Assembly: GCA_934271065.1 (NCBI GenBank)
Contig: CAKQQQ010000005.1
Coordinates: forward strand, 62,001 to 126,000
Source: an uncultured Clostridia bacterium
GTDB lineage: Bacteria > Bacillota > Clostridia > Christensenellales > Borkfalkiaceae
Length of the DNA stretch: 64,000 nucleotides
Reading direction: 5' to 3'
Within the stretch, counting starts at the first letter, position 1. The number at the start of each line of letters is the position of its first letter. The notes beneath the pieces were generated by a model. The model searched no databases. It saw only the letters and a list, made by a program, of their open reading frames with translations, and had not been told where the DNA came from. Of this stretch, positions 57,876 to 64,000 are shown in pieces. A program made the translations under genes and the position numbers.

Positions 57876-58571
57876 TCAATTTCCTACCTTTATCAGGGTA
57901 TGTCTTCTCTTGCGCAGTTCGGCAAGAAGTTCGTCGGAATTTTTAACCGCGTTTTCAAGCAGAACGCCGCAAGTTGCCTGATGCGGTTCGTGAAAATCGC
58001 TGCCGGAAAGCGGAATCAATCCGTTCTCTTCGCACCACTTCGCCGCCAGATCGTTGCCGTTGCTATGCCCGATATGCCCGTTAAAGGCTTCGCACGCTTC
58101 TAAAAGCGCGCCGTTGCGGTAGGTTATCATATTACGGAACGGGTGAGTCTGCGAAAACATCCAGCCCTTTTCTTTACAGAGTTCGCTCACGTCTTTAACG
58201 GAAAGCGGAAAAAGTTTTTCGCCGCCGTCCAAAACGAATTCGGGCGTTATGCCGAATATCTGAAATTCGGCTTTGTCGGGAGTAGCCGCGTTGTAGTACG
58301 ACGTGCAGTCGTGCATAAATTCCATACCGAAAAACACGTCTACGCCGACTTTGGAACATTCTTCTTTCAACTTTTCGTAATGCGCGACGAAGTTGGCGTT
58401 ATATTCGCGCGCGGTCATTCCGTAATAGCCGAGAAGAAAGGAGTTGTAGTGCGAACAGTATATAATACCGTCGTAGCCCTTATCTTTATAAATTCCGGCA
58501 ATAGTCTTTTCGTCGGTCATGGCGCAGGGCGACGTGCCGAGAACGTGCAAGTGAGTTTCTAATTTATACAT
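57876..58571 (-). CDS. PHP domain metal-dependent phosphoesterase
   Basis: 231 residues. The PHP motif HLH is in LETHLHVLGTSPC (residues 7-9), with further metal ligands in GYDGIIYCSHYNSFLLG, FFGMEFMHDCTSYYNA, FSQTHPFRN, FNGHIGHSNGNDLA and LSGSDFHEPHQATCG (His/Asp at the C-terminal side). Members hydrolyse phosphate esters; the substrate is unknown. No neighbour gives a clue. Start codon has a reasonable purine-rich site. Confidence 0.85.
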   Translation of the reverse strand: MYKLETHLHVLGTSPCAMTDEKTIAGIYKDKGYDGIIYCSHYNSFLLGYYGMTAREYNANFVAHYEKLKEECSKVGVDVFFGMEFMHDCTSYYNAATPDKAEFQIFGITPEFVLDGGEKLFPLSVKDVSELCKEKGWMFSQTHPFRNMITYRNGALLEACEAFNGHIGHSNGNDLAAKWCEENGLIPLSGSDFHEPHQATCGVLLENAVKNSDELLAELRKRRHTLIKVGN

Positions 58572-58610
58572 AATCGCCTTATTCGCGGACGAACACGTTT
58601 CGTCCGACGT

Positions 58611-58641
58611 AACGCGGGCGGGTTATCCACCCGCCCGCGTT
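58611..58641. terminator. Terminator-like hairpin between ppx and the PHP gene
   Basis: AACGCGGGCGGGT pairs with its exact complement around TATCC. No clear T-run follows on the minus strand, so termination strength is uncertain. Confidence 0.55.
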
Positions 58642-58670
58642 CGTTTTCATTCGTTTATTAAAATCCCGTC

Positions 58671-60185
58671 TCAGAGTATTTCCAGATTTTTGCGGAAGAT
58701 GCGCCTGAAATCGTTGGCGGCGTTGAGCGCGTCTTTGATTTCGAGCGAAGCGTCGCCGTCGACTTCGGTTTTCATTATAACCGAATCGCCGAGCACGTCG
58801 CAGTTAAGACCGAGTACGCACCCCGACATACTTCTGTCGAGACTTTCCGCTATGCGGAGCATTATACCGAGTTTTCTTATCGCGTCTACGTCTTCTTCGC
58901 CGATAAACTCTTTATAGCGCACTATATCGCTCATCTGCAACTCGTCGTTTTTATGCGCCGCCGCAACGAGCGAAGCGAGTATCATTTCCCTTGCGGTAAG
59001 CCCGTAGATGTTGGCGTTCTGAATGATATACGCGGTGTGTTTTTCGTAGTCGTAATATTTTATCGCCGCGCCCGCGTCGTGCAAGGTGGCGACAACTTTC
59101 AATATTTTAAGATACTGTCTCGGGAATTTGTGCAGTACGCGCAGTTGCTTGAAAAGTTGTACCGAAAGGTTTACGACGTGGTCGACGTGCGGCGCGTTGC
59201 AACCGTAGAATTTGACGAGCGTCTGCAAACTGTAACCGAGTACGTCGGTAATGGGCTTTTCTATCGTTGCGGGAACGGCGTAGTTGAACATTATGCCTTC
59301 CCTGAGCCCGCAGCCGGATATGGCGATCTCTTCAAAGCCTACGTATTTTACGAACGCGGATATAGCCGCAAGCGCGCTGGGCAGAATGTCCGCGCGTTCG
59401 CTCGATATGCCTTTTATGCGTTTCTTCTTGTCAAGGTCGAGCACCCGTATCATATTGTAGATATTATCGAATTCGCTTGCGGTAATGCGATAGTTATGTA
59501 CGTTGTTGAGCGGGCTTTTTTTCATAAGTTTGCTGAGTTTGCAAAGACTTCTGAACGAGCCGCCCACGCCTATGAGTTTGGTTTCGGGATCGAGTTCTTT
59601 AAGCCACTCGACGCGCTTTAACTGCTCGGTAAAAAACTCTTCCACCTTGGCTGCCTGCTCTTCGGGGCGAAGCCCGTCCTGAGCGAAAAGTTCGGTAAGC
59701 GTGACCGCGCCGAAAGGCAAAGTCTCGTAATTAAGCAGATTTTTTCTGACGTATCTGACTATTTTCGTGCTGCCGCCGCCGATTTCGAGAATGACGCCCT
59801 TAGGCACGTCCATAGTGTTTATAACGCCGCGATAGACGTAAATGGCTTCTTCTTCGGCGGTGAGAACTCTGAATTTAATGCCGCAGGTAGTAGCGACTTC
59901 GTCAAGAAAACTGCGCTGGTTTTTGGCGCGTCTTACCGCCGCCGTAGCCACCGCGATTATTTTTTCTATGCCGTAAGCGTCGCAGAGTTTGCGGAACATT
60001 TTAAGGGTGCGCATCGTCTCCGCGATGCGTTGGGGTTTAAGAAACCCGTCGCGTTCCATATCCTTGCCGAGTCTGACGCTTTCTTTTATCTGATCCACGA
60101 CGATAAAATGACCGTCGCCGAGCATTTCGACTATAACGAGCCTTGCGTTGTTAGACCCGAGATCGATTATTCCGATTTTTTCCAC
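58671..60185 (-). CDS. ppx: Ppx/GppA phosphatase with C-terminal HD domain
   Basis: 504 residues from a GTG at 60185 with AGAGAGG about six bases upstream; the longer frame to 60293 adds an N-terminus unlike the family. Ppx core: IGIIDLGSNNARLVI (about 3-17), VATAAVRRAKNQRSF, VILEIGGGSTKIV and IGVGGSFRSLCKLSK, the actin-fold phosphate sites. The C-terminal part (about 320-490) has an HD-like domain, with VATLHDAGAAIKYYD (HD) near residue 355. It cuts polyphosphate or pppGpp. Its own promoter at 60284-60312 is near consensus. Confidence 0.88.
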   Translation of the reverse strand: MEKIGIIDLGSNNARLVIVEMLGDGHFIVVDQIKESVRLGKDMERDGFLKPQRIAETMRTLKMFRKLCDAYGIEKIIAVATAAVRRAKNQRSFLDEVATTCGIKFRVLTAEEEAIYVYRGVINTMDVPKGVILEIGGGSTKIVRYVRKNLLNYETLPFGAVTLTELFAQDGLRPEEQAAKVEEFFTEQLKRVEWLKELDPETKLIGVGGSFRSLCKLSKLMKKSPLNNVHNYRITASEFDNIYNMIRVLDLDKKKRIKGISSERADILPSALAAISAFVKYVGFEEIAISGCGLREGIMFNYAVPATIEKPITDVLGYSLQTLVKFYGCNAPHVDHVVNLSVQLFKQLRVLHKFPRQYLKILKVVATLHDAGAAIKYYDYEKHTAYIIQNANIYGLTAREMILASLVAAAHKNDELQMSDIVRYKEFIGEEDVDAIRKLGIMLRIAESLDRSMSGCVLGLNCDVLGDSVIMKTEVDGDASLEIKDALNAANDFRRIFRKNLEIL

Positions 60186-60283
60186 GAGAAACCTCTCTTC
60201 TCCAAAATAATTCGCCGAAAAAAACGCCGCCGTTTGCAGACGCTTTTCCAGCGTAAATAATTCTAATAAATTAACTTGCGAAA

Positions 60284-60312
60284 ATAATAGCATATAACCC
60301 CGAATTTTGCAA
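60284..60312 (-). promoter_or_regulatory. Promoter of ppx
   Basis: TTGCAA-N17-TATTAT on the minus strand, about 90 bases before the GTG start. Confidence 0.65.
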
Positions 60313-60341
60313 GACCATTTTTTTACATTTGTGCAAAATAT

Positions 60342-60776
60342 TCAGGTTTTCGTGCAATTTGTCGCCGAATCGGGCTTTTCCGCTTTCTTTTTTTGCTTTT
60401 TTTCGATAAACTCGGTTATTTCGGGGGAGAAAAACTGGAACACGGACAATATCAGCAAAAATACGCCGAATATTCTGCCCAAAATTTCGGCGTTCGCTTT
60501 CGCCGCGAGCAGACTTCCGCCGACCGAACAGGCGCACGCCGGGATTATTATCCACAAAAGCCCGTCTTTTTTAACGCGTCCGTTTTTTATATGCACGAAC
60601 AGCGACACCGCCGCCATCGGCGCGAACGCCGCGAGATTTATTGCCTGCGCCGTCTTCTGCCCGACCGAGAAAAATATCGTAAGCGCGGGGATAAGCACCG
60701 TTCCGCCGCCCATACCCATTCCGCCCAAAACGCCCGAAGCCGCGCCCGCAAGCGCGAGTAAAACAACCTTCAACAT
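60342..60776 (-). CDS. TauE/SafE family membrane protein, half-size
   Basis: 144 residues, about half the usual size, with four membrane segments (near 3-28, 42-60, 73-93 and 98-115). GGMGMGGGTVLIPAL (about 18-32) is the glycine-rich family motif. The tail is Lys-rich and cytoplasmic. It begins one base after the stop of the other half-size member, so the two probably form a hetero-oligomer that exports or imports a small anion such as a sulfonate or sulfite. Confidence 0.85.
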   Translation of the reverse strand: MLKVVLLALAGAASGVLGGMGMGGGTVLIPALTIFFSVGQKTAQAINLAAFAPMAAVSLFVHIKNGRVKKDGLLWIIIPACACSVGGSLLAAKANAEILGRIFGVFLLILSVFQFFSPEITEFIEKKQKKKAEKPDSATNCTKT

Positions 60777-60777
60777 A

Positions 60778-61146
60778 TCAGAAAAACGCGAGTTTTACGC
60801 CCGCGGCGAGCATAACCACGGCAAACACGCGCGTTACCAGACGAGAGTTCATTTTGCCGAGCAGCCACGCGCCCGCCGCGCCGCCGACCACCACGCCTAT
60901 CCCCGACGGAACGCCCGTCTTCCACTCGAAATACCCCTTGGCGAAATAGACGACCGCGCTGACTAGCGTGATCGGCAATATCACGGCGATAGCCGTAGCG
61001 TGCGCTATCTTGGTCTTCATTTTCAGCAAAAAAGTCATCAGCGGCACTACTATCATTCCGCCGCCGCCCCCGAAAAAGCCGTTGGCGACGCCCGTGGCGA
61101 TTCCGGTAAGTATAAGATACAGTTTATTCTTTATATTTTCGGTCAT
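60778..61146 (-). CDS. TauE/SafE family membrane protein, half-size (partner)
   Basis: 122 residues with four membrane segments (near 8-30, 45-67, 75-95 and 103-120). The motif GVANGFFGGGGGMIVVPLMTF (split at about 19-39) is the same glycine-rich one as in the next gene. CGGAG about eight bases before the ATG. A structured repeat element (E2) lies 31 bases upstream. Confidence 0.85.
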   Translation of the reverse strand: MTENIKNKLYLILTGIATGVANGFFGGGGGMIVVPLMTFLLKMKTKIAHATAIAVILPITLVSAVVYFAKGYFEWKTGVPSGIGVVVGGAAGAWLLGKMNSRLVTRVFAVVMLAAGVKLAFF

Positions 61147-61177
61147 TTTTACGCTCCGTTCGACTATTATTCCCTTT

Positions 61178-61456
61178 TAGCCACAGTTAATTGCGTTAGA
61201 ATCCGCCAAAACGGCGTAATTTTCGCGCTTTTTGTCAAATTCTCGCTTGATGTATTGATTTACGCCTGCGCTCGCCTTTACCAAAAAATCATCGAAAATA
61301 TAGGCGTTTTGGTTGCCTGCAAGTCTTGCCTTGCGTTTTTAGGCTAAGACAAGGCGCGCGAAGGGGTTAATACTACCCGTATAACCCGTGAGCGCAACGC
61401 AGTATTAGTCAAAAACACAAGGCAAGACCGAGTTCGAACGCGATTACCTGTGGCTA
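61178..61456 (+). repeat. Structured inverted-repeat element E2 (279 bp)
   Basis: Terminal inverted repeat TAGCCACAGTTAATTGCGTT with an imperfect complement at 61432-61456. CCAAAACGGCGTAATTTTCG (61206-61225) pairs with 61293-61312 and encloses core A (61234-61282, TCTCGCTTGATGTATTGATT). A third stem (61323-61347 with 61405-61428) encloses core B (61350-61383). Core A sits 56 bases from the left end, as in E1 (57). Stems differ in sequence between E1 and E2 but stay paired. Confidence 0.75.
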
Positions 61457-61521
61457 ATATGCCGTCTTAACCCGATTTTGCGGAATTTTTAGAGATTTTT
61501 GCGTAATCGTCTTAAAAAAAA

Positions 61522-61550
61522 TTGCAATCGTCGAAAAAATAATGTATAAT
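61522..61550 (+). promoter_or_regulatory. Promoter of the large lipoprotein gene
   Basis: TTGCAA-N17-TATAAT, followed by a leader of about 65 bases and GTAGGTG before the ATG. Confidence 0.75.
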
Positions 61551-61621
61551 GGTCGAGTATAAAAATAAGGTGGACCTTTACGCTTCGGGCAAAACGGGCG
61601 CGAAGGTTTCGTAGGTGCAAT

Positions 61622-64000
61622 ATGACAAGACTTGGCAAAAAGTTCAATTTCAAAGCGTTGCTTACGCTTACGGTCGTTCTTACGCTGTCGCTCGTCCTTG
61701 CCTTCTCGACGGCTTGCTCGAATAAGAGCGGCTCGAATAAGGGCAATTCGTCTTCGGACGACTCGAAAACCGAAGAAGAAAAGCCCACGGACAAGCAGAC
61801 CGTTTATAACGGCGACTTCGAGTGGTATACCGACGACGTTTCGATGACTACCCCTTACCACACTTCGATTAAGTGGACGAGAAACGCCGACGGATCTTCC
61901 GCGGACAAGGCGCAGGTTGCGAAAAGCAATTACGGCATTATAGACACTTCCGAAACGGGCTACGGCAAACTCGAAGACAAGTACAAACCCGACGGAACGG
62001 ACGGCAAATTCAACCCCGGCGCGCCCGAGATTACGGACGATACCGCGTTCCTTGACAAAAACGTCAAGAAAGACGGTAAAAAGGTGCTTATGCTCCGCAA
62101 CTCCGAACTCTACGGCACGGCGCAGTATATGACGTCTTCCAAAACCCAGACGATTCCCGCCGGCGCGACGGGCGTCTTCTCGGTATACGTCAACACCAAA
62201 GACGTAGTCGCCAAAAACGGCGCGAAGACGGGCGCGTATATCAAAATTTCCGGCACGATCGGCTCTAAATCGATAGAAAACGCGTATATAGAGAACATCA
62301 ACACCGACGGCAAGTGGGTAAGATACGTCATCAGCGTAACCCCGTCCGCCACGGCGACCACTTCCCTTTCGATTTCGGTCGGGCTCGGCAGGGGTTCGCA
62401 GAGTAATATGGCGCGTTACGCCGACGGTTTCGCGTATTTCGACAACGCGAGTTACGTTACCGTTAAAAATTCCGCCGCTCCCGCGGTGACCGCCGCCGAC
62501 GCTTACGACTATACCGGCGCGGCGATCTCCGCCGACGAATACGGCAAAGACTATACTTCGGTTACCGAACGCGTGATAGGCGTAAACTTCGCCAAATCGT
62601 ACGCGGTTAAAGCCGCCGACGGCGAAGGCGGTTACAACGAAGTCCGTACCGACGGTTACGAAGTCTCCAAAATAGGCAAAGTCGGTTACGCTTCCGCCGA
62701 TACCGAACTTAACCTTGACGGAGTTACCGAAACGGTCAAAGACGCCGTGTACGCGGTATTCCCCGCCAAGGGCGCGGACGGCAAAGCCGAAAAGGGCTCG
62801 TCTTACAGTTACACGATAAACAAACTCGGCGGCAACGACCTTAAAGTAACCGCCGCGAACTATACGCTCGACGACGACTCGCAGATCACTTATTACAGAC
62901 TGTCCTTCCTTGCGAAGGTCAAGACCGACGCGAGTTCGATGAACGGCGCGTCCGTAACGATTATGGACAACGACGGCGCGAGCGCGAGCGAGAGCGGTAA
63001 ATTCTCGTTCTTTACCACGACCGCCGCGGATACCGAATACACCGACGGGTACGTCAGATATACCTTCTATCTTTGCACCAAGTACGAAGAAGATATCGGC
63101 TTCTCCGTCAAATTCAGTTTCGGACCTACCGACAAGACCGACGACGTAGATCTTCTTCCTACCGGTTACGCGGTATTCAAAGACTTCACTTACGACGCGG
63201 TTACGCTCGACGAGTACAACGCTTCGTCTTCGACCAACGCCGTAAAGGCTTCTCTGCTCGGCGATCATCTCTCCGATTATAAAAAGGACGACGACGAAAC
63301 CAAAGACACCTATACGTTCTCCGTTTCGGACGTCGACGCGAAGACGACCATCAAGCGTTCCGCCGTCAATATCTACGACACCACCACTTCCCTTTCCGTA
63401 ATCAAATCGGAAAGCGACTCTGCGACGGGCGTGGTAAACAGCGAATACGCCGACGCGTACGTTACCAAGTACGGCAACGCGAATATCAAAACCCTGCTCG
63501 ATTATCTCAACGACGGCGCGCGCAAAACCGCGCTCGACTCGTCCAACAAGAACAAACACGTTCAGCCGATAATGGTACTCGGCAAAGGCGGTTCTACCGT
63601 TCTTGCCGGCGCGGAAAAATCCGTTTCCGCCCAGACCGCTTACGAATTTACGGTTAAACTCCGCGTTGCGGACGGCACTAACGCGTTCGTTAAACTCTAC
63701 GAAATCGCTTCCATCGAAAGCGGCAAGGAAGACGGAGACCTTAAACTTAGCGTCAACTCCGCCGACTACACCGCTATGGTAAAAGTCTCCGACAACTCCG
63801 CCGCGCTCGACGACGGGTACGTTCTCGTCCGCTTCATAGTAAAGACGGGCAAGACCGCCAAGAAACTTCGTCTCGAATTCGGCGTGGAAGGCAACGGACT
63901 TATGATGGTCGGCGCGGTAGAAGCAGGCACTTCTTCGTCGATAGAAGACGAAGCCGCCCTTAAAGCCGACGGCACTCTTAAAGATTATCTCTTCGGCGGC
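61622..64000 (+). CDS. Large secreted lipoprotein of unknown function, C-terminus cut by window edge
   Basis: At least 793 residues, open to the last base. The lipoprotein signal is at about 1-33 (LTLTVVLTLSLVLAFSTAC; Cys is the anchor), then a Ser/Asn/Glu/Lys-rich spacer to about 55. The rest is Asp/Lys/Ser/Thr-rich with repeated beta-sandwich-like parts of similar design: a first domain about 60-280 (NGDFEWYTDDV and FAYFDNASYVTV), a second about 395-525 with TDGYVRYTFYLC and FKDFTYDAVTL, a third beyond 600 with TAYEFTVKLRV and DGYVLVRFIVKTG. The pattern NGDFE...FDN is that of carbohydrate-binding-like modules. A Gly-rich TauE gene and E2 lie on its left, divergent. Confidence 0.85.
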   Translation, partial: MTRLGKKFNFKALLTLTVVLTLSLVLAFSTACSNKSGSNKGNSSSDDSKTEEEKPTDKQTVYNGDFEWYTDDVSMTTPYHTSIKWTRNADGSSADKAQVAKSNYGIIDTSETGYGKLEDKYKPDGTDGKFNPGAPEITDDTAFLDKNVKKDGKKVLMLRNSELYGTAQYMTSSKTQTIPAGATGVFSVYVNTKDVVAKNGAKTGAYIKISGTIGSKSIENAYIENINTDGKWVRYVISVTPSATATTSLSISVGLGRGSQSNMARYADGFAYFDNASYVTVKNSAAPAVTAADAYDYTGAAISADEYGKDYTSVTERVIGVNFAKSYAVKAADGEGGYNEVRTDGYEVSKIGKVGYASADTELNLDGVTETVKDAVYAVFPAKGADGKAEKGSSYSYTINKLGGNDLKVTAANYTLDDDSQITYYRLSFLAKVKTDASSMNGASVTIMDNDGASASESGKFSFFTTTAADTEYTDGYVRYTFYLCTKYEEDIGFSVKFSFGPTDKTDDVDLLPTGYAVFKDFTYDAVTLDEYNASSSTNAVKASLLGDHLSDYKKDDDETKDTYTFSVSDVDAKTTIKRSAVNIYDTTTSLSVIKSESDSATGVVNSEYADAYVTKYGNANIKTLLDYLNDGARKTALDSSNKNKHVQPIMVLGKGGSTVLAGAEKSVSAQTAYEFTVKLRVADGTNAFVKLYEIASIESGKEDGDLKLSVNSADYTAMVKVSDNSAALDDGYVLVRFIVKTGKTAKKLRLEFGVEGNGLMMVGAVEAGTSSSIEDEAALKADGTLKDYLFGG

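Noticed and set aside
61454..63559. A 701-residue minus-strand open frame
   Set aside because: Antisense shadow of the lipoprotein gene, which has a promoter, ribosome site and lipobox; the shadow has an implausible repetitive composition.
1..64000. CRISPR arrays, transposase genes, prophage or rRNA/tRNA genes
   Set aside because: No regularly spaced repeats, no transposase or integrase motifs, no phage structural genes and no RNA gene sequences were seen in the window.

Overview
The window looks like chromosomal DNA of an endospore-forming member of the Firmicutes, class Clostridia. Evidence for this: spore genes (sigG, spoIIR, sleB, ypeB, a SipL-like SPOCS/LysM protein, a YlmC/YmxH protein), a SigH gene in the usual mrnC-rlmB-sigH order, a cysteine T-box ahead of cysE-cysS, Shine-Dalgarno sites of AGGAG type, and many near-consensus vegetative promoters with 17-base spacers. 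Codons are rich in CG-containing triplets although intergenic DNA is AT-rich. I cannot place it more exactly; an uncultured gut lineage is my inference from the glycan genes.

Region 1 (1-13.7 kb) is housekeeping: a partial phosphoglucomutase, ung, serS, T-box-cysE-cysS, metK, a PflA-like radical SAM protein, a small P-loop protein, and the rpmE / DUF1385-PrmC fusion / prfA / aspartate aminotransferase set. Region 2 (13.8-19.4 kb) has an MDR dehydrogenase-like gene and a tight six-gene operon mrnC-rlmB-sigH-dnaX-ybaB-recR. Region 3 (19.4-26.5 kb) is sporulation and germination: spoIIR-sleB-ypeB-ylmC, and a SipL-like gene with ispE, plus an unknown lipoprotein. Region 4 (26.5-34.6 kb) holds a possible small RNA, a membrane protein, a UvrD-type helicase with an embedded exonuclease, gltX, and pepV with two small genes behind it.

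Region 5 (34.9-55.6 kb) is a carbohydrate-use island. One long minus-strand gene run carries a Gfo/Idh/MocA oxidoreductase, a GH1 glycosidase, a solute-binding lipoprotein, two ABC permeases, a GH5-like lipoprotein glycosidase, two large secreted carbohydrate-binding proteins, a 44-residue peptide, an M55 peptidase and an acetylesterase. It is divergent from an AraC-type regulator. A second minus-strand run (SDR, two Gfo/Idh/MocA, a TIM-barrel isomerase, nagB, nagA) meets the regulator tail to tail. There is no transporter ATPase in the island, so a shared ATPase elsewhere is inferred. Region 6 (55.8-64 kb) has sigG, cysK, a PHP phosphoesterase, a Ppx/GppA phosphatase, two half-size TauE/SafE proteins and a large lipoprotein that runs off the right edge.

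The most unusual signal is a pair of 278- and 279-bp non-coding elements (48814-49091 and 61178-61456). They share an inverted-repeat architecture and two conserved core segments at the same offsets, while their stems differ in sequence but remain paired. Each lies just 5' of a minus-strand gene. Other noteworthy items are three promoters placed so that transcription should begin at or within one base of the start codon, a second dispersed repeat of about 39 bp, a DUF1385-PrmC gene fusion, and a small peptide gene inside the glycan operon.
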